From contig JAKGHH010000005.1 of assembly GCA_022828595.1 (NCBI GenBank), positions 25,680,193 to 25,744,192 on the forward strand: a stretch of 64,000 nucleotides of DNA, read 5' to 3'. The stretch is from Nelumbo lutea. Taxonomy: Eukaryota; Streptophyta; Magnoliopsida; Proteales; Nelumbonaceae. Below, one piece after another: positions 1 through 10,051 of the stretch. How positions within the stretch are numbered: position 1 is the stretch's first letter; each line of letters starts with the position of its first letter. Position numbers and translations under genes: made by a program. The notes under the pieces were generated by a model, which saw only the letters and a list, made by a program, of their open reading frames with translations, did not search any database and was not told the origin of the DNA.

Positions 1-59
1 AAAAAAATTACCCCTGTGAGCAATAAAAGGATCCTCTTTTCTTTTTCATATTGTACACT

Positions 60-2728
60 CTGATGTGTGGGGGCCTTACCACTTATCCTCTATGGGGGCT
101 ACAAATACTTTATCCTGTTCATTGATGACTTTTCTAGATTCACTTGGATATACTTAATGAAATCCCGAGACGAAATCCCGAGACTTGTGAGGCAATTTCA
201 TGAGCTTGTTTTGACTCAATTTGGTACCAGAATTAAAGGTTTTCCAGATCTGACAATGCAAAAGAGTATTTTGAGAAGAGCTTATCCTTGTATCTCTCTG
301 ACATGGGGGTTATTCACCAAAGCTCCTGTGTTAGAACCCCTGAACAAAATGGAGTTGCTGAGAGAAAAAAATAGACATATTGTTGAAGTTGCAAGGAGCC
401 TTTTATTTGCCTCACATGTTCCCACAAGATTTTGGGGTGATGCTGTACTTACTGCTACCTATCTCATAAAACCGTATGCCATCCAGGGTTTTAGGGTTTA
501 AATCCCCCTTCAGTCTTCTTCATCCAGATAAGGATCTCTTCCCAATTCCTCTTCGTGTGTTTGGTTGTACCTGTTATGTTCACATTCCAAGTGTGCAGAG
601 ACACAAGTTTGAACCAAAAGCCCACAAATGCATATTCCTCGGTTACTCCCCCACACAAAAGGGTTATTGTTGTTTTGATCCAAAGACTGGCACCAGACAT
701 GTCTCTATGGATGTTACCTTTGATGAACTTTCTCCTTTTTATGGTTCCTCTCAGGAAGGACATTGTCAACAGGGGGAGAGTCTGACACAAGTTTTTGCTC
801 TTCCCCTTCCTGTCCCAGTTCAGTCTCTTGACAAATCTGTATCCTCACAAAATGAATCAAAGGAGGATCAGCCACTTCATTCCTCTTGTCCTAGTGCTCC
901 TATTTCTTTACCTCCTCGTCCTACCCATAATCCCAAAGTGTATCAAAGGCAGAGATCCAGGAATGAGCAAGTGGTTTCCCTTACAACAGATGAGGCTCAT
1001 ACCCTCCCAATCACAGATGAGGTAACAGGTATTGCTTCAGCTCCCTTGGAATCCCCCTTCCCAGATCTTGATGTCCCCATTGTTGTTAGGAAAGGAAAGC
1101 GGAAGTGTACTGCACACTACATTTCCAAACACCTTTCTTATGACTTACTTTCCCCTTCATATTGTGCCTACCTCTCTTCAGTTGCTTCTAACCCCATTCC
1201 TAGGTCTGTATCAGAAGCTCTTGGGATTCCAGAATGGAGAGATGCCATGCAGGCTGAAATGGATGCTCTACATGAAAATGGTACTTGGGAGGTGGTGGAT
1301 TTGCTTGAAGGGAAGGATCCAGTTGGATGCAAGTGGGTTTTTACCATTAAATACAGGGCAGATGGGACTATTGAGAGGTACAAGGCCAGACTTGTTGCAA
1401 AGGGCTACACACAGACATATGGGATTGACTATCTGGAGACTTTTGCCCCTGTTGCTAAGATGACATCTGTGAGGGTTCTTTTATCTCTGGCAGCTCACTT
1501 TGATTGGCCTCTCTATCAGTTAGATGTAAAGAATGCATTTCTGAATGGTGACTTACGTGAGGAGGTCTACATGTGTCTTCCTCCAGGAATGTATGGGAAA
1601 GATATGCACGGAAAGGTATGTAAACTGAAGAAATCTCTTTATGGCCTCAAACAATCTCCTAGAGCCTGGTTTGAGAGATTTAGAGCTGCACTTGTTAAAT
1701 TCGGCTATGTTCAGACACAGTCAGATCATACTCTTTTTGTGAAGAAAAGTGGGTCTCTAGCAGTGTATCTCATTGTGTATGTTGATGACATTATAGTGAC
1801 TGGTGATGATGCCTCTGGCATTCTGGGCCTTAAGTCTTTCCTCTGTACAGAATTTGAGATTAAGGATCTGGGGGAGTTGAGATATTTCCTTGGCATAGAA
1901 GTTGCCAGATCCAGGGATGGGATTCTTATTTCCCAGAGGAAATATGTCCTTGATTTGTTGTCTGAAACTGGAAAATTGGGTGCAAGACCAGCTGCAACTC
2001 CTATTGATATGAGTCACAAACTTTCAGCTTCGGATGGAACTTTGTTGGAAGACAAAGGGGTCTTTCAGAGACTTCTTGGGAAGCTTTTGTACCTGTGCAT
2101 GACTAGGCTAGATATCGCGTATACTGTCAGTTGCATTAGCCAGTTCATGCATGCTCCTAGAGATACCCATATGGCAGCAGCAGAACGGATTTTGTGCTAT
2201 CTGAAAGGCTCTCCAGGAAAAGGAATTCTATTTGCCAAACATGGTCATCTGAAACTTGAAGCCTATACTGATGCTAATTGGGCTGGAAATATTGATGATA
2301 GAAGATCTACTTCAGGGTATTGCAGTCTGGTGGCTGGTAATGTTGTCTCTTGGAGGAGTAAGAAACAAACAGTTGTGGCTCGATCCTCCGCAGAAGCAGA
2401 ATATAGAGCCATGGCACATGGAGTCTCGGAATTATTGTGGCTAAGGTCCTTAATGGAAGAACTTGGGGTAGATCATGACAAACCCATGATGTTGTACTGT
2501 GATAATCAGGCTGCCATCAACATTGCTCACAACCCGGTACAACATGATAGAACCAAACATATTGAGGTTGATAGACACTTTATTCGTGAAAGAGTCTCCT
2601 CCGGTGAAGTGTGTCTTCCATTCATTACTTCTGAAGGACAACTGGCAGATTTTCTCACCAAGGGCATTTCCAAGGCAAGGCTTCAACATGACACTGGCAA
2701 GCTGGGCATGATTAACATCTATGCTTAG
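60..2728 (+). pseudogene. Ty1/copia polyprotein, integrase to RNase H (5' part outside window)
   Basis: This is the 3' two thirds of a Ty1/copia gag-pol. The integrase core at 60-500 reads as HSDVWGP, then FIDDFSRFTWIYLMKSRDE and HIVEVARSLLFASHVPTRFW. It needs frame changes near 240, 355 and 480, so integrase is broken. A 750-codon frame (476-2728) then carries the integrase tail, a linker, copia-type RT (RVT_2, from about residue 255) with the catalytic YVDDI near residue 435, and RNase H with DANWAG, SRSKKQ-like and CDNQAAINIAHN blocks. It ends with LADFLTKG just before the polypurine tract. The uninterrupted RT/RNase H makes this one of the better preserved elements here. Gag and protease would lie left of the window. 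Confidence 0.93.
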
Positions 2729-2729
2729 C

Positions 2730-2740
2730 TTGAGGGGGAG
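2730..2740 (+). other. Polypurine tract of copia element (+)
   Basis: TTGAGGGGGAG lies directly after the polyprotein stop and directly before a TGTAGAGAAG sequence that begins the 3' LTR. This is the normal place for the plus-strand primer of a copia element. Confidence 0.8.
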
Positions 2741-3020
2741 TGTAGAGAAGATGGGCCGAATGGCCCATAGACTGTCATTTCATGTTATGTTATGTTTCTC
2801 TCTGTTGTGGGCCTTATTCTGGGCCCATACTCTATAATATTCTGTTTTTTGTATTTTCCTGCTCTCTCAAGGGCCTCTCTGTAATTTGTCAAAGATTAAC
2901 TTATTAATAAGATGTTTAGAGTGTTAGAGAGAGGTTATGTTCGAACCTCTTACTCTCTAACACTCATTGCCGCCAGCTCTCTCTTCTCTTCCTCTCTTGT
3001 TTGTTCATTTTCTGGTTTGC
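2741..3020 (+). repeat. 3' LTR of the + strand copia element
   Basis: It starts with TG right after the polypurine tract. It holds a pyrimidine-rich stretch near 2970-3000 like that in other copia LTRs of this window. The right end is uncertain: either ACA near 2962 or TTTGCA near 3019. A junction with an opposite-strand copia element follows at about 3046. Confidence 0.6.
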
Positions 3021-3045
3021 ATCTAATCTCAAATAGTTCCATACA

Positions 3046-3823
3046 TCAAGTGGGCTGTTTTTCAACTGTAATGAAGTACTTATGTCCAACCTTAGTAGGT
3101 AGAGTAATAGGGTCCCAAACATCAGAATAGACAATATGAAACAGAAATTCAGATCTTTTATTTCTTAAAGAAAAGGAACTTCTACAATGTTTGCTCAATT
3201 GACATGTTTGACACTACAACTTACTAACTGACAAAGACTTAAATACTTTTGAAAACATAACTTTTAATGACTCAAAAGAAAGATGACCAAGACGACTGTA
3301 AGTAGGCTTGGCTCTCACTAGACAAACTCAAGGACTCTGTAGCCACAAGACCAACTTTATTGCCCAACACGTAGAGACTATCCACCATGCTTCCTCTACC
3401 AATTGTCTTCCCTGTGGCCAAATCCTGAAACACACATGAAGACGGGAAGAAAGTATCTGAATAGTTGAAGGAGTGAGTAATACTGCTAATGGGGAGAAAA
3501 TTTATAGGCAATTTAGGAACATGCAACACATTAGAGAGGGTAAGGACAAGTGGGAGAGATATGGTTCCTTGGTTGGCTATGGTGGAAAATGAACAATCAG
3601 CCTGTCTCATCTTATCTCTCCCAAAGAGGAGGTTATATGCCTAAAATAAATTTGACTTACCAATTGTGTGGTTTGAGGCTCCAGAGTCAATTATCCAAGG
3701 GGAACCAGATGTATGAGATGACACATGGAAAGCAGTGGCAATGTTACCTGATGTAGACGCAAAGGAGGTAGAAGGAGTAGGACCAAAATCCATCTGGGGA
3801 TGAGTCCTACCATATAACTCCAA
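3046..3823 (-). pseudogene. Copia protease, pre-integrase and integrase start
   Basis: The aspartic protease motif is WIIDSGASNHT at about 3670-3700. A pre-integrase domain follows (VLTLSNVLHVPKLPINFLP, then FQDLATGKTIGRGS, 3610-3272). The zinc-binding part of integrase (CQLSKHCRSSF) leads into the start of the core (FHIVYSDVWDPITLPT). Frames change between the blocks. The coding sequence stops being homologous near 3046. Confidence 0.8.
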
Positions 3824-3951
3824 ATGGTCACGAAAGGAGTTGATAATCTCTTCCTTAGGGTCAAAACTAAGGTGCCTTTATTGAGTTACCATGGGCCTAG
3901 TCTCTTGAGATGCCATATTAGTTGAGCTATATTTTTTCTGATTCTGCTGGA

Positions 3952-4869
3952 TTAGTTTCTTACCCTAATTAGTTGTTGACTTCTTACCCAATTCATGTGC
4001 CCATTTAGGTTTCCTATGGAGGTCCCAACATGTATCTCTGGTGCCTCTTGTCTTCTGACAGCGAGTGCACCAAAGTTTACTCTTGTCATCCACTCTCTTC
4101 TGAGAATCACCCTTCTTAAAGGAGCCTCCGACATTAGAATTTATACTTCCTTGGATAGCTAGGGAAACCGACTCCCCCTCTGCACAATTCATCACACTTA
4201 TTCTACTCTCTTCTGACTGGACTAAGGCATAAACCTCCTGAACTGATGGCAAGTCTTTACTTCACAAGATTTGTACTCTAATGGACTCATATGAAGGGTT
4301 CAACCCCAAAAGAAAAGCAAATACCTGTTGCTGAGAGACAAGTGACTTGTATGCCTTTGCATCTTCATCACATTTCCAATTCACATTTTGATAGTGATCA
4401 GGTTCTTTCCAGATTGATGCCAGATCTGAGTAGTACATTGAGAGACTCCTCTCCCCCTGCTTGCAAGTGGAGGGTTCAGCTTGCAGTTGGTGTATCTTGG
4501 CATAATGCCTTTGTTCTAAATAAGTAGATTTTGCTTGTTCCCATATTTCACAAGCTGTTTCAGTCCACATGAATGTCTTTCTTACTTGTGGCAACATGGA
4601 AACCAAGAGCCATGACATCACCATACTATTTTCTTGGTTCCACTATCATATTCAGAACTTCCATTCTACGATTCCTTCACTTTCCCATTAATATATCCTA
4701 TTTTCCCCCTAGCAGTGATGTAGATTTTTATTCCCCTAGACCATTCAAGGTAGTTTAGTCCATCGAAGGGAATTACAGCCATGGGAAAACTCATATCCAT
4801 TCCCCCACTCACTCCATTTTGACTTTCTGAAACCCCCGAAGTAGCAGAATTCTCAGAGGACATGGTCAA
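3952..4869 (-). pseudogene. Copia gag (UBN2-like) with zinc knuckle
   Basis: Translation begins at 4869 (MTMSSENSATSG). Gag N-terminal sequence follows, including MAVIPFDGLNYLEWSRGIK and then the helical UBN2-type region at 4624-4262 (IWEQAKSTYLEQRHYAKIHQ, FLLGLNPSYESIR). A CCHC-like knuckle (CTRCQKTRGTRDTCWDLH) sits near 4021-4075. At least two frame changes and a stop between the segments make it a pseudogene. Product class is clear from the motifs. Confidence 0.82.
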
Positions 4870-5440
4870 AAAAGAATTTCAGTCTCAACACTCAACTTAG
4901 GATACCTCACACCAAAAAAAAACAAAAAAAAAAAAAAAACTTTTACTACACACAAGTAATCAGTCCATGCACACTTCAGTTTGAACTCAAACTAAGCACG
5001 AAACAGCACCAATTTCCAGAAAAAAAGGCAAGATCAGACTGATTTCAGACCTGTACGAGTTAACAGTCCCAACCTACCAACCTTCCAGAATGTCTAAGAA
5101 CATTAACCATCAGGAGAGATCGTTAAACACTTGTAATCATACCAAAAACTGGAGATAACAGATCATCTGTGACCCACAGTCACCTTTTCACAGGTACAGG
5201 ATCACATGATCCAAGAAAAAAGAGGTATAAACCTCACAAAGGTCTGACAACATTCAGCAGCCCAGATTCACTTGATTTTTCTCTTGGTACACGACCAAGA
5301 AAGGTAAAAGAGAAAAAAAGGACTGTACCACTCGTATATCAGTTTTGTCCAGCCCAGATTCAGTTCTCTATTCTGCCCAAATTCAGAAAGTCAAAATAGA
5401 AAGAAAACTTGTTCGATCTGCTCTCACAATCAATAATCCC

Positions 5441-5452
5441 GCTCTGATACCA
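5441..5452 (-). other. Primer binding site, initiator Met-tRNA type
   Basis: On the - strand the sequence reads TGGTATCAGAGC, the usual plant copia primer site complementary to the 3' end of initiator Met-tRNA. It sits between the LTR end (ACTGTCA) and the gag leader. Confidence 0.9.
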
Positions 5453-5455
5453 TCT

Positions 5456-5750
5456 TGACAGTAAAGCCGACTAGAAATATGAGAGAGAAGGGAAGAGAAG
5501 AAGAAGAGAGAAGGTAGAAGAGAAGAAGAGAGATTGACGACCATGGAATAGTTCTAGCGGCGCCAGATTCTATTAATATTTATAGGGCGTCTAAAATAAA
5601 AGGGAAAAAGACTCTTGTGCCCCTGCTGTAAATAAAGTACAATAACAGAAAATAAAAAAGACTTTAAACCGACCAAATGGACCCTAACAAAAAAAATAAT
5701 AAACATGAAAAAATAAAATAAACTATTTCAACAAAAAAGAAAAGGGTTCA
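5456..5750 (-). repeat. 5' LTR of the - strand copia element
   Basis: On the - strand it ends in ACTGTCA three bases before the primer site. It carries a TATA-like box (TATAAATA at 5577-5584) followed by a CT-rich untranslated region, as in other LTRs here. The outer end is not defined; it was placed at the change to LINE sequence near 5757. Confidence 0.6.
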
Positions 5751-5756
5751 AAATAG

Positions 5757-6550
5757 GTATGAGGGGGCAACAACCAATATTAGAACACCAGTAGAAGAGA
5801 CTTCAGATTTAGAGTTACTATGGGTCTTCACCAAGGTTCAGCACTTAGCCCTTGTCTATTTGCACTGATCATAGATGAATTGACTAAACATATTTAGGGG
5901 GAAGTTCAATGGTGCTTGTCATTTGTGGATGACATTGTTTTACTTGATGAAACTAATGAAGGATTAAATGCAAAATTAAGCTTATGGACAAATGCCTTAG
6001 AAACAAGAAGTTTTAAAACAGTTGTAAGGCCAAAGAATTAGAGCAAGATGGGCAAAATGGAGGGGTGCATCTTGACTTTTATGTGATAGCAAAATATCAC
6101 CTAGATTAAAAGGAAAATTCTATAAAACAGTTGTAAGGCCAGTTATGTTGTATGGAGCAGAGTGTTGGGCAGTCAAGAAATAACATGTCCAGAAAATGAA
6201 TGGAAAAATTGCGAATGTTAAGATGGATGAGTGGAAAACTAGAAAGGATATCCGTAGGAACCTAGGAGTATCTCCAATAGGTAATAAAATGAGAGAGAGT
6301 AGACTAAGATGGTTGGTCATGTGCATAGAAGACCACCAACTATGCTAGTTAGAAAAAGTGATTTGTTACACATTGAAAGGGCTAGAAGAGCTTGGGGTAG
6401 ACCAAAAGGGACATGGGTAGAAGTAGTAAGAAATGATTTAAGCACTAATAATTTAACAATGGGTATGGCTTTAAATAGAACGAATTGGTGAAACAGGATT
6501 CATGTAGCCGATCCCATATAGTTGGGATAAGGCATCGATGATGATGATTA
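5757..6550 (+). mobile_element. 5'-truncated RTE-type LINE, reverse transcriptase C-terminus
   Basis: Conceptual translation gives the non-LTR RT blocks GLHQGSALSPCLFAL and FVDDIVLLDE. After a gap come the C-terminal blocks KLKGKFYKTVVRPVMLYG, ECWAVKKQHVQKMN and RLRWLVMC. The end is a GATGATGATGATTATTG simple repeat typical of plant RTE LINE tails. Many stops and an internal deletion after the VDD block show it is dead. Assignment to the RTE clade is from motif memory, not a tree. Confidence 0.8.
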
Positions 6551-7175
6551 TTGACTGATATCAAAGCGGCTTGAGTTGGAGCCTGTAATTCTATTGCTTT
6601 ATTCTCTTTCTTTTTCCTAAAATAAAGTGTTACAGTCCAGAAAAATAGAGCAAATGGCATCCCAATTTTGGCAATGGTTTCTTCATCAAAATAGATCATG
6701 CCATATATCATTAGACTTCTTGAGCTTGCATGAATTATTGAATCTCTCAAACTAGGCATGAGGTGACTGTTTGAGATCATAAATGGACTTCTTGAGCCTG
6801 CATACTTTGTTTTCTTCATCTTGATCCTAGGCAATAAATAGTCTTTTATGTCATCCTCCTGTTTTCTCATTCGCTAATTTTGCACTTTAAACAGGTTTTA
6901 TTATTACTTAAGATGGGTATGTAGAATATCTAAACTATCACATTTTGGAACTGCATGCTTATGAATCATAGATGTTTTTGTTGCAATGAATCTTTGTCAA
7001 TGCTGCAAACATTACAAATTGGGCTTTCCCATCACTGTTTCTAGGTTATAACCATTACCTTTACTATTTAGTTAACATTGTGATTACTCTTTATTGGAAA
7101 ATAATTGGTTTCATATTAGCCATATTGGATATATTATTAATAACCTTTTCAAAATTTTTTATGTTATTTGATCAG
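6551..7175 (+). other. Probable intron sequence upstream of CRTISO-like exon
   Basis: No coding motif was recognised on either strand. The stretch ends in a T-rich tract and ATCAG acceptor right before the exon at 7176, so it is most likely the 3' end of an intron. The preceding exon of the gene was not found between 1 and 7175. Confidence 0.5.
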
Positions 7176-10019
7176 GGTATCCCTGGAGACTTGGGAATCC
7201 ATCACATTGTTGTAAATGATTGGAAAAGAGGAGTTGATGCTGATCAGAACGTTGTTTTGATCTCTGTACCTACTATGCTCAGTCCAGATTTGGCTCCTCT
7301 AGGGAAACATGTATTGCATGCCTATACACCAGGAACCGAACCATTTGGGTTATGGGAAGGCCTTGATCGCAGAAGCTCTGAATATAAAAGACTAAAAGCT
7401 GAACGCTCAGAGGTATTTGAATATCAGTATCACAGTCTTAGCACTATGTTATTCTTCTTTGGTCATATTTAGTTCCCTACAGCATGAAACATTGAATCAG
7501 AGTTCATGAAAAGAAAAATACTTCATAATATTTCTTACCATTATCATCTTAATTTTCCGCTTTTACCATATCGTAATCTAAATTCCAATAGATAGTGACT
7601 CCATTGTTTATCTTCTGTCTTCTCTCTCTCTCTCTCTCTCTCTCTCAGGTAATTCCCTAAACTGTCCCAATATACCCAAATATTTGGCCCTTGATGGATC
7701 TCACTGGTTAGCATATCAAAGATGGTTCAATCCAAAACCTAGTGCAGTATCATAATCAAGTTTAGGGTTAAGTGAAACCTTCTAGTTTTGCCCATCTATC
7801 TCCGAGGTCCAAGGAATAATTGAAAATTGGTCGGGGTTCAGTGTTTCTTCCAAACACCCTCTAGTTGAGCTTGGGATCTAACCATAGCAGCTGAGAAAAG
7901 CTACTCCACCAATTCAGCAACACATCAATGTCAACATTGTTAGGATAAACTCCCTAAGTCTATCCAATGACTGAGAACATTCTAAACTAACATGAGTTTC
8001 GTAATTGTCCAGTTTAAGTAATTCAAAAAAACACACCAATTTAAATATAAAATAATAATGTACTTTATTCATTTACCCATAAATGTTTGTATGCAATAAT
8101 CTGATTGGAGCCAAGGGCATACACTGTCTTAACAATTCAGCCCAACAATTGTCATTAATTTGACTTGGGTTTCAGCCACCTTACGAGCCCAAGCCCAATG
8201 ACCTAAACTAAGAAATGTCCATCAGGTTTCTAGAAAACTTTGCTGTTTTTTTTTAGATTTTCCAAATATCTTAGATAAATCAGCAAAATATCTCCAAAAT
8301 TTCTCCAACTCTACATGGTGAAATGTTCATCGATATTAATATTACAAACTATACTACTGAATTTGAAATTAAACAACTTAGGTGAGTTTTAGTATTTCCT
8401 AATGATTGAGATAGCTCAATCCAACTACCTCAACCCAAGCATAGATTATTTCTTTTATAGGAAATGTGTTTTGACTTGTTCAATGATACTAGTAAATTGG
8501 TTGTTTGACTAGTTAATGTACTTTTTGATCCAAGCCATAGACTGTTTGCATCAGATGGCATGCTTCTCAAAGATAAGAGGAATGTTCAGCATCTGGTCAG
8601 AAGGTGATTTTTGCATGATATATCCTAACATAATCATATCTTATAAGTATTATTGGCTAGCATGTGAATGCTTTCAGGAACAGTCACTTGATTACTACAG
8701 AACAGATTTCATTGCTAATCAAGGCCTCATTATTGAGGCATTAACAAATTCTAATTGATCTGGTTCTGTAAATATTATGCTCTCCACTTCAAGGTATTGT
8801 TCTTTGATTGGCAGAAACTTAGTTTCTTGCAGAAGCAAGTAGTCTGTTGTGGCTCAGTCTAGTGTTGAGACTGAATAATGGGGAAATGACATATGTAGTG
8901 TTTGAGATGTTGTATCTATGTTCTATACTTGGTGGATTGGAGATCGAATATGATATGAAAACCAAAAATAATGTATTGTAATAATCAGGCAACTCTCTAT
9001 ACAATTCAGAACTCAATTCAGCATGATACACCTAAACATATAACAGGTGTTTCATTTTAATGAAAGTGATTTTTGGATGTGTCTTCCATTTAATGCTTTA
9101 TAAGAATAGCTCTTTGATGTATTCACTAAAGGATTTGTTAAATCTAAACTTGACAATTATGTAATCAAGCCAGATGTGATTAATATTAATGCTCGGTTTG
9201 AGGGGCAGTGTTGAGAAGTTTAGATTCTTATAGAGGAGAAAATTGTTAATGATAGGTAGTCCTTACCTATCCATTTTCAGAATAATATATAAACATAAAG
9301 GGGCTGCTCACACATCCCACAACTGCTGCTTTCCTCCAGTCATTCTTTTATCTTCCTCTTCTTTCTGCACATTCAGCTAATTTCTTGAGACCAGAAAGAG
9401 AAAAATTGTTTATTTTATTAATTTGCACATTGGAGAATGGTCAGTATTCCTCCCAAGAAAGTCCGAAACCAACAACCCTTTCATGTGAGATAAATGCAAC
9501 CTCTATCAAGATCAAAGATTTTTAGCATCTTATTGCTAAAGGGAGAATAAAGTGAGTTGTTTGGATTCTATAATGGTAACTATCAGAAGAGAATCAGAGA
9601 GAAATGAAGAAAGAAAGAATTTGAGGTAAGAATGGAAAAAGGGTTAGGAAGATGGAAGATGAAGAGACAGTGAAATAGGCATAGGTCTTTAGTGAGAATT
9701 CCTCATCTCATGTCAGAGTTAAGAGAGTAGTAGTTGTAGTTGCTGGAGTGTTTACACCAGAATTAGGATCAATGCATTGTTTTGTTGAATCCACCCTCAT
9801 TATTTTACCAAGTGTTCTGCATTGTTTTTCATTTGAGGAAGACCATTTCATATGAAATATTTTAAAAGTGATTGGTAATTCTTGCATAGTTGATAACTAT
9901 GCCTTAAAATTCGTGTGAAACTTTTATTTGACTAAAATATCATTGTTAATGAATTTGGTCCTTTACTAACTGTGAGGGCAGAAAATGTAATTTGAACTAC
10001 TATTTTTCACTTCATTCAA

Positions 10020-10051
<32 letters not shown>

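Larger units (their letters stand above)
3046..5750 (-). mobile_element. Truncated Ty1/copia element, 5' LTR to early integrase
   Basis: Reading leftwards the order is LTR, Met-tRNA primer site, leader, gag, zinc knuckle, protease, pre-integrase and the first residues of the integrase core. The core breaks off at about 3046, where it meets the 3' LTR region of the + strand copia element. RT, RNase H and 3' LTR are missing. It belongs to the same broad copia group as its neighbour (shared LFHIVYSDVW motif). Confidence 0.85.

Noticed and set aside
5441..5452. Part of a tRNA gene
   Set aside because: Only 12 bases match the Met-tRNA 3' end and it adjoins an LTR; it is a primer binding site. No cloverleaf was found.
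1..5750. A single copia element with an internal inversion
   Set aside because: Both segments contain the same start of the integrase core (HSDVW / YSDVW), so they are two elements rather than two parts of one.
6445..6870. 141-codon - strand frame
   Set aside because: It overlaps the LINE tail and intron; no domain recognised.
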